Part shown: positions 8,641 to 19,063 of the stretch, one piece after another
Position numbering within the stretch: the first letter of the stretch is position 1
How the letters are laid out: the number at the start of each line of letters is the position of its first letter
DNA from: an uncultured Acetobacteraceae bacterium
GTDB lineage: Bacteria; Pseudomonadota; Alphaproteobacteria; Acetobacterales; Acetobacteraceae
Reading direction: 5' to 3'
Length of the DNA stretch: 45,990 bases
Assembly (NCBI GenBank): GCA_937873205.1
Contig: CALMVO010000154.1
Coordinates: 1-45,990 of the forward strand
Translations under genes and position numbers: made by a program
The notes under the pieces: model-generated
Seen by the model: only the letters and a program-made list of their open reading frames with translations
Database searches by the model: none
What the model was told of the DNA's origin: nothing

Positions 8641-8683
8641 GTATTTGCGCCGTTCCCGATAAAGGATCGAGCGCCCTACCCAC

Positions 8684-9001
8684 CGGAGGACCTCAAGCGC
8701 GAGGCGGACGGTTCGCGCCGGCCCCTCTTCCTCCTCTCATATGGCTGCCGGCGAACGGGACGGCGAGGGGAAGCGGCATGATCGGCTCTCGATGGCAATG
8801 CAACCATTGCGGTCATCGTCGCACGCCGATCCGGGCCCCGGCCGGACGGGCGTCGTTCTCCGGCTCCCGCGGCGCGGGACAATGCCAAGGCGGCGATCCG
8901 ACAGCCGCCGCCTCGTCTTCCGGCAGGATCAGTCGGCCGCCGAAGGCTCGTCAGGGACACGCGTTTCGTGCTCCACACCACCGCAGCCTTAGGAAGGGGA
9001 C
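8684..9001. other. gene-poor interval upstream of the HAD phosphatase
   Basis: No convincing gene is visible. An open frame from ATG 8779 begins MIGSRWQCNHCGHRR, a zinc-ribbon-like CxxC. Its continuation is compositionally plain and it runs on out of frame into the HAD gene, so it may be a remnant of a small zinc-ribbon protein or chance. The last bases hold the ribosome-binding site of the HAD gene (aggaagggg, ending two bases before ATG 9002). Confidence 0.3.
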
Positions 9002-9688
9002 ATGGCCGAGCAGCACGACATCGCCCCGAGGGCGGTGGTCTTCGACATGGACGGGCTGCTGCTCGACAGCGAGGTGCTGTCGATGGAGGCGCTGGTGCTG
9101 GCCGGGTGCGACCTCGGCATGGACCTGCCCGACGCGTTCTGCCGCTCGCTGATCGGGCTGCCGCTCGATCAGTGCCGCGTCGTGATCGGGGAGCGCTACG
9201 GGGCCGGCCTGCCGCTGGACCGCTACATCGCACTCCATGCCGAGCGGCTGGCGGAGATCGTGGCGACCGGGCGGCTGGCGCTGAAGCGTGGCGCTCGCGA
9301 GTTGCTGGACGTGCTGGACCGGCGGCACCTGCCGCGCGCGATCGCGACCTCGTCGAACCGCGTGCGGGCGATGCACCATCTGGGGCTGGTCGGCATCGCG
9401 GACCGCTTCGACGCGATCGTCACCCGCGACGACGTGAGCCGGGGCAAGCCGCATCCGGAGCCGTTCCTCACCGCGGCGGCGCGGCTCGGCGTGAGGCCCG
9501 CGGACTGCCTGGCGCTGGAGGACTCCCACAACGGCGTCCGTGCCGCTTATGCCGCCGGCATGCGCGTCATCATGGTGCCCGACCTGCTGACGGCGGACGA
9601 CGACATGCGGGCGATGGCCTGGCGGATCGAGACGAGCCTGCACGGGGTGGCCGAGTGGCTGGCGAGCCTCGGCCCGGCGGACATCTAG
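9002..9688 (+). CDS. HAD-superfamily phosphatase (HAD-IA, beta-phosphoglucomutase-like)
   Basis: The 228-residue cytoplasmic enzyme has the nucleophile motif VVFDMDGLLLDSE (D15 nucleophile, D17 acid/base) and motif II ATSSN. The lysine motif is in GKPHPEPF and the acidic motif IV in LALEDSHNGVRAAYAAGM. A helical C1 cap sits between motifs I and II, as in phosphoglucomutase-like, 2-deoxyglucose-6-phosphatase and pseudouridine-5'-phosphatase relatives. A strong AGGAAGGGG site precedes the ATG. It lies inside the pyrimidine-catabolism region, between preT and the nucleoside transporter. A role as a nucleotide or sugar-phosphate phosphatase feeding salvage or breakdown is possible, but the sequence does not fix the substrate. 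Confidence 0.88.
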   Translation: MAEQHDIAPRAVVFDMDGLLLDSEVLSMEALVLAGCDLGMDLPDAFCRSLIGLPLDQCRVVIGERYGAGLPLDRYIALHAERLAEIVATGRLALKRGARELLDVLDRRHLPRAIATSSNRVRAMHHLGLVGIADRFDAIVTRDDVSRGKPHPEPFLTAAARLGVRPADCLALEDSHNGVRAAYAAGMRVIMVPDLLTADDDMRAMAWRIETSLHGVAEWLASLGPADI

Positions 9689-9791
9689 AGCATCATCCGA
9701 TCGAACGGACTCGTTCGATCGGATAAAGATGCTCGTTAAACAACAAGCTAGAGCGTGAACCGTAAGCCTAAGCGATCGGATCATCCTCTAG
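9688..9791. repeat. long palindromic repeat between convergent genes
   Basis: The first part is an extended hairpin. Arms 9688-9694 and 9728-9734 (GAGCATC/GATGCTC) enclose a perfect 13-bp stem, 9695-9707 with 9712-9724, with loop GACT and an AAA bulge. The stem begins in the HAD stop codon. A related segment follows, from ctagagcgtg (9749) to ggatcatcctctag (9778-9791). Similar AGAGCATC/GATGCTC palindromes are dispersed in many alphaproteobacterial genomes. Being between convergent genes it may serve as a bidirectional transcript end, but there is no strong U-tract. Confidence 0.6.
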
Positions 9792-9800
9792 CCGGCCAGC

Positions 9801-12642
<2,842 letters not shown>

Positions 12643-12643
12643 C

Positions 12644-12783
12644 AAGGCCAGGGGCTTTGCCCCTGGACCCCACCAGAGGCGGAGCCTCTGGACACCATTC
12701 TTAAGGAAAGCGGGTCTGCGCGGCGCGCCCCAGCGGGTCCAGGGCGTCATGCGACAGCGTGCTCCGCACGACGCCCTGGCCTT
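12644..12783. repeat. mirror-symmetric two-hairpin intergenic repeat, copy 2
   Basis: Hairpin A (ccaggggctttgcccctgg) is followed by hairpin B (ccagaggc-gga-gcctctgg), the tail acaccattcttaagg and a degenerate B' segment. A long-form A' hairpin closes the copy: gggcgtcatgcg..cgcacgacgccc inside gggtcc..ggcctt. It exactly fills the space between two convergent stop codons, TAG of the dihydropyrimidinase gene and TGA of the aldo/keto reductase remnant. It could act as a transcript end for both. Confidence 0.85.
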
Positions 12784-12786
12784 CCC

Positions 12787-13646
12787 TCAAGCGGCCGCCT
12801 GCAGCGCCTGGGCCTCCTCGTCGCCGAGCACGAGATCCACCGCGGCGACGTTCTCCTCCAGGTGCGACGGGCTGCCGGTGCCGGGGATCGGCAGCATGAC
12901 GGGCGAACGCCGCAGCAGCCAGGCCAGCGCCACCTGCCCGGTGGAGACGCCGCGGTCGCGGGCGATCGCGGTCAGCGCCGATGGCTCCTGCGCCAGACGG
13001 CCGCCGGCGAGCGGTGCCCACGGGATGAAGCCGATGCCCTCTCGCTCGCAGAACTCCAGCACGTCCTCGGCGCCGCGATCGACCGGGTTGAAGCGGTTCT
13101 GCACGCTGGCCACCGGGACGTGGACCTGCGCCGCGCGGATGGTCTCGACCGACACCTCGCTCAAGCCGACGTGCCGGATCAGCCCCTCGCGGCGCATCTC
13201 GGCGATGACCCCGAACTGCTCGTCCTCCGGAACCTGGGGATCGACCCGGTGCAGCTGCCAGAGGTCGATCCGCTCCAGTCCCAGCCGGCGCAGGCTCATC
13301 AGCACGCACTGGCGCAGGTAGTCCGGGCGGCCGACCGGGCGCCAGAGATGTTCGGGCCGTGCCGGACCAGGCCGCCCCTGGTGGCGATCGTCAGACCCTA
13401 GTACGGCCGCAGCGTCTCGGCGATCACGTCCTCGCTGAGGAACGGGCCATAGCTGTCGGCGGTGTCGATGAAGTCGATGCCAAGTTCGATGGCGCGCCGC
13501 AGCGTCGCCCGCGCCGCCTCGAGATCGGCGGGCGGGCCCCAGATCCCGGCTCCGGTAATGCGCATGGCGCCGTACCCCAGCCGCGTCACGGCCAGGTCGC
13601 CGCCGAGCGTGAAGGTGCCGGACCGGCCGGCGTCGTGTTCCGTCAT
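12787..13646 (-). pseudogene. aldo/keto reductase, broken by an in-frame stop and a 2-bp insertion
   Basis: From ATG 13646 the product reads normally: [15 protein letters not shown], then the catalytic-region [20 protein letters not shown]. It hits TAG at 13400-13398, directly after LRPY. The same frame continues as [17 protein letters not shown], as expected of the family. At about 13344-13347 two extra bases (reading AACATC-TC-TGG) then shift the frame. From there to 12787 the remaining two thirds are intact in a new frame ([57 protein letters not shown]). Two independent lesions in an otherwise well-preserved gene suggest recent loss. A sequencing error could explain one but hardly both. 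It diverges from an intact SDR gene. Confidence 0.85.
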
Positions 13647-13717
13647 GACGATGGGTCTCCCCCGATGCTAAGGCGTTCCGTTCCACCCGACGTATCACTT
13701 GACCTTAAGGAGCATCG

Positions 13718-14515
13718 ATGCAGTGCCGCCTGGACGACCAGATCGCCATCGTGACCGGCGCTAGCTCCGGCCTGGGCTTCGCCACCGCGTCCGCCCTGGC
13801 CGAGGCCGGCGCCGCGGTCGCGGTCAACTACAACAGCCAAGCCGAGCCGGCCGAGCGGCTGGCGGCCGAGATCGTCGCCCGTGGCGGCCGCGCCTTCGCC
13901 TATGGGGCGGACGTCTCGGACGAAGACGCGGTGGCGCGGCTGTTCGCGCAGACGCTCGAGCGATGGGGGGCGGTCGACATCGTGGTCGCCAATTCTGGCA
14001 TGCAGAAGGACGCGCCGTCGGCCGAGATGAGCCTCGCGGACTGGAAGCGCGTGATCGACGTCAACCTCACCGGCCAGTTCCTGACCGCGCGGGCCGCGAT
14101 CCGGCAGTTTATGGCGCAGGGCGACCGCGGCGTTTCGGCCGCCGTGGGCAAGATCCTGCACATGAGCTCGGTGCACGACGTGATCCCGTGGGGCGGGCAC
14201 GTGAACTACGCGGCGTCGAAGGGCGGCGTCGACATGCTGATGCGCACGCTGGCGCAGGAGGTCGGCCCGCAGCGCATCCGCGTGAACGCGATCTCGCCCG
14301 GCGCCATCAGCACCGCCATCAACAAGGAGGCGACCGAGGGCGAGGCGGCGGAGAAGCTGATGCGCCTCATCCCCTACAAGCGGATCGGCCGCGCCGAGGA
14401 CGTCGCCCGCGCGGCGGTGTTCCTCGCCTCCGACATGGCCGACTATATCACCGGCGCCACGCTCTACGTCGATGGCGGGATGACACTGTATCCGGGGTTC
14501 GAGGACAATGGGTGA
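13718..14515 (+). CDS. SDR-family dehydrogenase, glucose 1-dehydrogenase-like
   Basis: The 265-residue classical SDR has the cofactor motif TGASSGLGFATA (about 13-24) and N-SGM at the NAG position. The serine lies in ILHMSSVHDV and the catalytic Tyr/Lys in YAASKGG. The C-terminal ITGATLYVDGGMTLYPGF is close to that of Bacillus-type glucose 1-dehydrogenases. It should oxidise a sugar or related alcohol with NAD(P)+ in the cytoplasm; the exact substrate is not readable. The ATG has AAGGAG six bases upstream. It diverges from the broken aldo/keto reductase across about 70 bp, suggesting the two were once co-regulated. Confidence 0.88.
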   Translation: MQCRLDDQIAIVTGASSGLGFATASALAEAGAAVAVNYNSQAEPAERLAAEIVARGGRAFAYGADVSDEDAVARLFAQTLERWGAVDIVVANSGMQKDAPSAEMSLADWKRVIDVNLTGQFLTARAAIRQFMAQGDRGVSAAVGKILHMSSVHDVIPWGGHVNYAASKGGVDMLMRTLAQEVGPQRIRVNAISPGAISTAINKEATEGEAAEKLMRLIPYKRIGRAEDVARAAVFLASDMADYITGATLYVDGGMTLYPGFEDNG

Positions 14516-14577
14516 GCACTAGACTGCGTTACAGTTACGTAATAACCTGCGCTGCAGACGCCGGAGTTCAATTGCCG

Positions 14578-15378
14578 ATGCGTGCAGGAAATCCTTTTCT
14601 GATCCGCTCCATCCTGATCCTGTGCCTGGCGCTGACGAGCGGCTGTGTAGCAGATCCGACGGGGGCGGAGCGGACCAGAGAAGACACGCAGATCGCGCCG
14701 CTCACGGAGCATGGACCAACATATCCGCCAGACATGCAGAGGCTGGCCAAGACAGGCTTCGTCTCCTTGGATTGCACCATCACCCGTGACGGGCAGGCAC
14801 GCGATTGCATGATCATCAAGACCACCAACACAGAATTCGCCGATGCAGCCAAGACCTACATCGCCGACGCCCGTTACCGTCCTGCGACGCAAGATGGAAT
14901 ACCCGTGGCGGTTGCCCACCACATCATAAATATCAACTTCTCGATCAAATTTAAGCCGCAACGGCTTGTCTATGATTGCTTGATTACCGTCGCCGGCCGG
15001 GCAAAGGATTGTCGTAGCGAAACCTCGGCCACAAGCATTCCGCCCACTGTAGAGGATATCGTGCTTCATAAGCTCGAGTTGTTGCCAATGGCAGCAGATA
15101 ACAAGGTAGGAAAGGCGATTGAAGATCCACATCGTATGATCGAGGTCTTGCTGACCTTTCAGGAGAAGCCTGGATCTAATTTCTCAGCTCCATCCTTACC
15201 CGTGCAAACGCAACTAAATCTATTGCTCGCCTGTGGGATAAAGACTCCACCGCAGTGCAGAGAAATTCCAGAATTACCATTTTCCACGGCGTTGCAATCG
15301 TATGAAAATGATCGGTTCGTGGCCTTGTCGATCGGCTTCAACGGCATCTTCCCGGTATGGGGGGAAACCAAGCCTTGA
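14578..15378 (+). CDS. lipoprotein with two TonB-C-like halves, low GC
   Basis: The 266-residue protein starts with a lipoprotein signal (MRAGNPFLIRSILILCLALT then SGC; the lipid-bearing Cys is about residue 23). It then has a TonB C-terminal-like domain at about 42-120 (YPPDMQRLAKTGFVSLDCTI, GQARDCMIIKT, ARYRPATQDGIPV). A second, more diverged half at about 125-195 repeats the pattern (LVYDCLITVAGRAKDCRSET). Each half has a cysteine pair spaced DC-x(n)-DC, suggesting disulphides in the periplasm. About 60 Cys-containing C-terminal residues follow. Its base composition is near 50% GC, far below its neighbours, with codons rare in the rest of the window. This indicates acquired DNA. Its stop is one base from the hrcA stop. 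Confidence 0.75.
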   Translation: MRAGNPFLIRSILILCLALTSGCVADPTGAERTREDTQIAPLTEHGPTYPPDMQRLAKTGFVSLDCTITRDGQARDCMIIKTTNTEFADAAKTYIADARYRPATQDGIPVAVAHHIININFSIKFKPQRLVYDCLITVAGRAKDCRSETSATSIPPTVEDIVLHKLELLPMAADNKVGKAIEDPHRMIEVLLTFQEKPGSNFSAPSLPVQTQLNLLLACGIKTPPQCREIPELPFSTALQSYENDRFVALSIGFNGIFPVWGETKP

Positions 15379-15379
15379 C

Positions 15380-16462
15380 CTACCCCAGCAGCCGCCCGAT
15401 CACGCGTGCGGTGTAGTCCACCACCGGGATGATCCGGCCGTAGTTCAGCCGCTGCGGCCCGATCACGCCGATGGCGCCGACGATGCGGTTGGCCTCGTTG
15501 CGGGCGGGGGCCACCACCATCGAGACCCCCGAAACCCCGAACAGCCCGCTCTCGGCGCCGATGAAGATGCGCACGCCATCGCTCTGTTCGGCGAGGTCGA
15601 GCAGCCGCAGCATGGTCTCCTGCGTCTCCAGCCGGTCGAACAGCATCTGGATCGTGGACAGCCGCTCGATCTGCGTCACGTCCTGCAGCAACCGGGACTG
15701 GCCGCGCAGGAACAGCGCGCCGCCGCGGCCCTCGCCGCCCCAGATCGCCAGGCCCGACTGCACCACCCCGTCCGCCAGCAGGTCGAGCTCGGTGCTGTTG
15801 GCGGCACGCTCCTCGTCCACGTGCAGCCGCAGCTCGGCCAGCGACAGCCCGCGCAGCCGCGCGTTCAAATAGTTGCCGGCCTCCACCAGCGAGGAGGGCG
15901 GCAGGCCCGGCGGCGTCTCGATCACCCGGTTCTCGACCTGGCCGTCGGCGCCGACCAGGATCACCAGCGCCCGCCCGGAGCCCAGCGCCACGAACTCGAT
16001 GTGCTTGATCTGGCCGTCGCTCTTGGGCGCCAGCACCAGGCCCGCCGCGGAGGACAGGCCGGACAGCATCGCGGACGCGTCGGTCAGCGTGTCCTGCAGC
16101 GAGCGTCCCTTGGTCTCGAGCGAGCGCACGATGGTCTCGCGCTCGTCGTCGGTCAGGCTGCCGAACTGCAGCAGCCCGTCGACGAACAGCCGCAGCCCCT
16201 TCTCGGTCGGCATCCGGCCGGCCGACGTATGCGGCGCATACAGGAGACCGGCCGTGGTCAGGTCGGCCATGACGTTGCGGATGGTGGCCGGCGACAGCGG
16301 CTGCGGCAGCCGGCGCGACAGCGTGCGGCTGCCGACCGGGTCGCCGGTCTCCACGTACTGCTCGACGATCTCGCGCAGGATCGACGCCGCACGGGGATCA
16401 AGGCCCGGCGGGAGGGCCGGTCTCGGGAGGGTTGGTCTCCCCTGGGGCGTCAGTCGATCCAT
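15380..16462 (-). CDS. hrcA: heat-inducible transcription repressor HrcA
   Basis: The 360-residue protein represses groESL/dnaK-type heat shock genes by binding CIRCE and is activated by GroEL. The N-terminal winged helix is visible ([40 protein letters not shown]). [19 protein letters not shown] follows, as expected. The C-terminal sensor domain includes [16 protein letters not shown] and [23 protein letters not shown] 16462 is chosen since residues before it in frame are not HrcA-like. No CIRCE element was found here. Divergence from rph is the usual arrangement in Alphaproteobacteria. Confidence 0.95.
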   Translation of the reverse strand: MDRLTPQGRPTLPRPALPPGLDPRAASILREIVEQYVETGDPVGSRTLSRRLPQPLSPATIRNVMADLTTAGLLYAPHTSAGRMPTEKGLRLFVDGLLQFGSLTDDERETIVRSLETKGRSLQDTLTDASAMLSGLSSAAGLVLAPKSDGQIKHIEFVALGSGRALVILVGADGQVENRVIETPPGLPPSSLVEAGNYLNARLRGLSLAELRLHVDEERAANSTELDLLADGVVQSGLAIWGGEGRGGALFLRGQSRLLQDVTQIERLSTIQMLFDRLETQETMLRLLDLAEQSDGVRIFIGAESGLFGVSGVSMVVAPARNEANRIVGAIGVIGPQRLNYGRIIPVVDYTARVIGRLLG

Positions 16463-16583
16463 CGGAGGTCCACCACGCCCCGACCCTACGAACTGTGCGA
16501 CCTCAAGACAACATGACGGAAGCGCTGTGGCCTTGGACGCTCGGGTCGGGCTATCTGCCGCCAGAAGCCGAGGATCACCCGCC

Positions 16584-17336
16584 ATGCGCCCATCGGGCCG
16601 CGCCGCCCACGCCCTGCGGCCCGTCAGCATCGAGGCCGGCGTCTCGCACCATGCCGAGGGCTCGGCGCTGATCCGAATCGGCCGCACCGAGGTGCTGTGC
16701 ACGGCGAGCGTCGAGCCGCGGGTGCCCAGCTTCCTGCGCGGCCAGGGGCAAGGCTGGATCACCGCCGAATACGGCATGCTGCCGCGCGCCACCCATCGGC
16801 GCGGCGAGCGCGAGGCGGCGCGGGGGAAGCAATCCGGGCGCACCCAGGAGATCCAGCGGCTGATCGGCCGCAGCCTGCGGGCGGTGACCGATCGCCGGGC
16901 GATGGGCGAGATCGGCGTCACCGTCGACTGCGACGTGCTGAACGCCGACGGCGGCACCCGCTGTGCGGCCATCACCGGCGCCTGGGTGGCGCTGCACCTG
17001 TCCTTTGCCACGCTGGTGCGCAACCGGGTGATCGCCGCAATGCCGCCACTTGGCCAGGTGGCGGCGATCTCCTGCGGGCTTACCGACGCGGGCGCGGTGC
17101 TCGACCTCGACTATGCCGAGGATTCAGGCGCGCTCGCCGATGCCAACATCGTGCTCGCCGGCGACGGCGGCCTGGTCGAGGTGCAGGCCACCGCGGAAGG
17201 GGCGCCGTTCTCCGAGCCGCAGTTCCAGGAGCTGCTGCGCCTGGCGCGGGACGGCGTCGGCACCCTGTTCGCGGCCCAGCGCGCCGCCCTCGACCTCGCC
17301 CCCCTCGACCTCGCCCCCGGAGCACGCCTGCCATGA
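16584..17336 (+). CDS. rph: ribonuclease PH
   Basis: The 250-residue phosphorolytic 3'-5' exoribonuclease trims tRNA precursors in the cytoplasm. Family motifs are [58 protein letters not shown] and [40 protein letters not shown] is near the end. It is slightly longer at the C-terminus than usual, with a low-complexity LAPLDLAPG tail. It diverges from hrcA by about 120 bp and its TGA overlaps the rdgB ATG. Confidence 0.96.
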   Translation: MRPSGRAAHALRPVSIEAGVSHHAEGSALIRIGRTEVLCTASVEPRVPSFLRGQGQGWITAEYGMLPRATHRRGEREAARGKQSGRTQEIQRLIGRSLRAVTDRRAMGEIGVTVDCDVLNADGGTRCAAITGAWVALHLSFATLVRNRVIAAMPPLGQVAAISCGLTDAGAVLDLDYAEDSGALADANIVLAGDGGLVEVQATAEGAPFSEPQFQELLRLARDGVGTLFAAQRAALDLAPLDLAPGARLP

Positions 17337-17947
17337 TGACGCTGTCCCGCGGCGACCGGCTGGTGCTGGCCAGCCACAACCAGGGCAAGATCGCCGAGTT
17401 CGAGGCGCTGCTGGAGGAGACCGGCATTGAGCTGGTCTCCGCCGCGGCACTCGGCCTGGCCGAGCCGGACGAGACCGCCGACAGCTTCGCCGGCAACGCC
17501 CGGCTGAAGGCCCACGCCGCCGCGCGGGCCGCGGACCTGCCGGCGCTGGCCGACGATTCCGGCTTCTGCGTCGGAGCCCTCGATGGCCAGCCCGGCGTTT
17601 ATTCGGCGCGCTGGGCCGGGCAGCCGCGGGATTACGCCGCCGCGATGCGACGCATGCACGACGAGGCCGGGGCCGGTCTCGAGGCCGACCCGACTGCCTG
17701 GTTCGTGGCCGTGCTGTGCCTGGCGTGGCCGGACGGGTCGGATGCGACGTTCGAGGGGCGCATCGACGGCCACTTCGTCTGGCCGCCGCGCGGCTCCGGC
17801 GGTCATGGCTACGACCCGGTGTTCGTGCCCAACGGCGACGCCCGCAGCTTCGCCGAGATGCTGGAGTCCGAGAAGAACGCGATCAGCCATCGAGCGCGCG
17901 CTTTCGCCAAGTTCCGGGAGGCCTGCCTATCCCTCCCTAAAAATTAG
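17333..17947 (+). CDS. rdgB: dITP/XTP pyrophosphatase (RdgB/HAM1)
   Basis: The 204-residue enzyme hydrolyses non-canonical purine triphosphates (dITP, XTP) to monophosphates, keeping them out of nucleic acids. The nucleotide-binding [14 protein letters not shown] is at about 13-26. Catalytic-site stretches are [49 protein letters not shown] and [17 protein letters not shown] 17333 overlaps the rph stop (ATGA); a second ATG follows directly and cannot be excluded. The hemW gene that often follows in this order is absent; low-GC DNA starts at the stop codon. Confidence 0.95.
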   Translation: MMTLSRGDRLVLASHNQGKIAEFEALLEETGIELVSAAALGLAEPDETADSFAGNARLKAHAAARAADLPALADDSGFCVGALDGQPGVYSARWAGQPRDYAAAMRRMHDEAGAGLEADPTAWFVAVLCLAWPDGSDATFEGRIDGHFVWPPRGSGGHGYDPVFVPNGDARSFAEMLESEKNAISHRARAFAKFREACLSLPKN

Positions 17948-18049
17948 CTAGGCCAGGTCTGCATCTAGCTAAAACTGGTATCCATACCGGAGCTACAAAA
18001 TCAACCCTCCTGCCGACCAAGTGTGGAACGGCTGCAGATCGGCCGGAAT

Positions 18050-18360
18050 TTACTCGGGAACGGGACGGGTATTGCGGCAGCAATTCACCTCAACGTAAAA
18101 GAGGTTTCCTTTCGCATCGGCAAAGATGATGACCTCCAAGATCTGGTCGTCAACCAGATGGAATTCGCCTCGTGGACGGCGCGGCTGCCATCCATTACCG
18201 GTGCAAGCAATGGGCTGCCTTCGGCGTTGGCAGAGAGCGTAACGACGAAGCTGTTACAACCACATCTACAGAAATTTTAGAAACTTGCTTCTTCAAGCTG
18301 AGCCCGTAGCCGGTCTGCGGCTGGAACATCACATCTCGTAACGATGAAGTCTTTCCAGAA
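18050..18360 (-). pseudogene. remnant of a small low-GC gene (CxCGC protein)
   Basis: The minus strand carries protein-like sequence broken by a stop and a frameshift. From 18360 it reads FWKDFIVTRCDVPAADRLRA then QLEEASF, TAA, NFCRCGCNSFVVTLSANAEG then SPLLAPVMDGSR. It then shifts frame near 18180 and reads GEFHLVDDQILEVIIFADAK then GNLFYVEVNCCRNTRPVPE and a stop at 18050. The pattern resembles a family of small bacterial proteins of unknown function with a CxCGC motif and an acidic 'ADGxLxxVEV' strand near the end. I cannot name it. GC is about 50%. Bases 17948-18049 and 18361-18523 are also AT-richer, with no intact gene. A short stretch (SLEQDPARLAGIIDFNVEQT, about 18484-18425 minus) may be another fragment. 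Confidence 0.55.
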
Positions 18361-18523
18361 ATTATTTCAGGCCGCTCCGTTTCTCATCAAATTTTGATAC
18401 GGCCTTGATCCGACAGTCTTAGGTCTGCTCCACATTGAAATCAATAATACCCGCCAATCGAGCTGGATCCTGTTCCAGCGACGCCTTCACGAAGCCTCAA
18501 CCTTCTTTGGCCAGACTGTCTTC

Positions 18524-19063
18524 ATGAGCGCCGCCCCTGCCACGTTCTCTGATCCCGCCGCCGACATCGCCCTGCTACCGGTCTGGCAGGCCCGGGTGAC
18601 GAATGACGATCGGCGCGGCGCCGTGCCCGCCCTGCGGGTCGGGCTCGTCCGCACGGAGGGGTCGTGGCCGTGGCGGGATGACCCGCGGTTGGCATCGCTG
18701 ATCGACGCAGTCCCCGGCGTCGCGTTCCGCAGCCTGCGTTACCGCGACCTGGTGTGGCAGGAAGGCACGGTTCCGGTCCGGCTGCCGGATCTCGTCATCG
18801 CCCTTGATGCGGCGATGGCGGATCTGGCGGCGTCGCTCGGGTGCACGGCCTGGCTGCTGCTGTCCTGCGATCGCGGCCGCTGCGCGATGCCCCGTCACGA
18901 CGGCGTTCGCGTCTTCAGCCAGCCGCGGCCGTTCGATTGGCAGGCGCCGCTCGCCCGCATGGCTGCCGAACTGGCTGCGATGGCGCTGCCGTGGACACAG
19001 GATGACGTGGAGGGGGAGGGGGAGGATCTCCGGCCTGGGCTGGACTGGTTCAGCGCCCGGTGA
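18524..19063 (+). CDS. orphan glycosyltransferase-9-like C-terminal domain protein
   Basis: The 179-residue product resembles the second half of the glycosyltransferase-like modules found after TPR repeats in Alphaproteobacteria. Recognisable parts are RVTNDDRRGAVPA, a LPDLVIALDAAMADLAASLG segment (usually 'DTAVAHLAGALG'), CTAWLLLSCD, and RVFSQPRPFDWQAPLARMAA near the end. The TPR part and the N-terminal Rossmann half are absent, and the 'DTxxxHLAG' site reads DAAMADLAA, so the usual catalytic histidine is missing. It may be a degenerate or repurposed fragment. ATG 18524 follows the low-GC interval. Its last 14 bases overlap the end of the convergent monooxygenase gene. Confidence 0.55.
   Translation: MSAAPATFSDPAADIALLPVWQARVTNDDRRGAVPALRVGLVRTEGSWPWRDDPRLASLIDAVPGVAFRSLRYRDLVWQEGTVPVRLPDLVIALDAAMADLAASLGCTAWLLLSCDRGRCAMPRHDGVRVFSQPRPFDWQAPLARMAAELAAMALPWTQDDVEGEGEDLRPGLDWFSAR

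Noticed and set aside
8779-9001. Small open frame starting MIGSRWQCNHCGHRR, a possible zinc-ribbon protein
   Set aside because: Only one CxxC is convincing. The frame continues without a stop into the wrong frame of the HAD gene, and there is no clear ribosome-binding site. At most a remnant.
16463-16583. Search for a CIRCE operator between hrcA and rph
   Set aside because: No TTAGCACTC-N9-GAGTGCTAA or close variant is present in the divergent region.
18023-18280. 85-residue plus-strand frame in the AT-rich interval
   Set aside because: It overlaps protein-like minus-strand sequence (the CxCGC remnant) and has no ribosome-binding site or recognisable motif.
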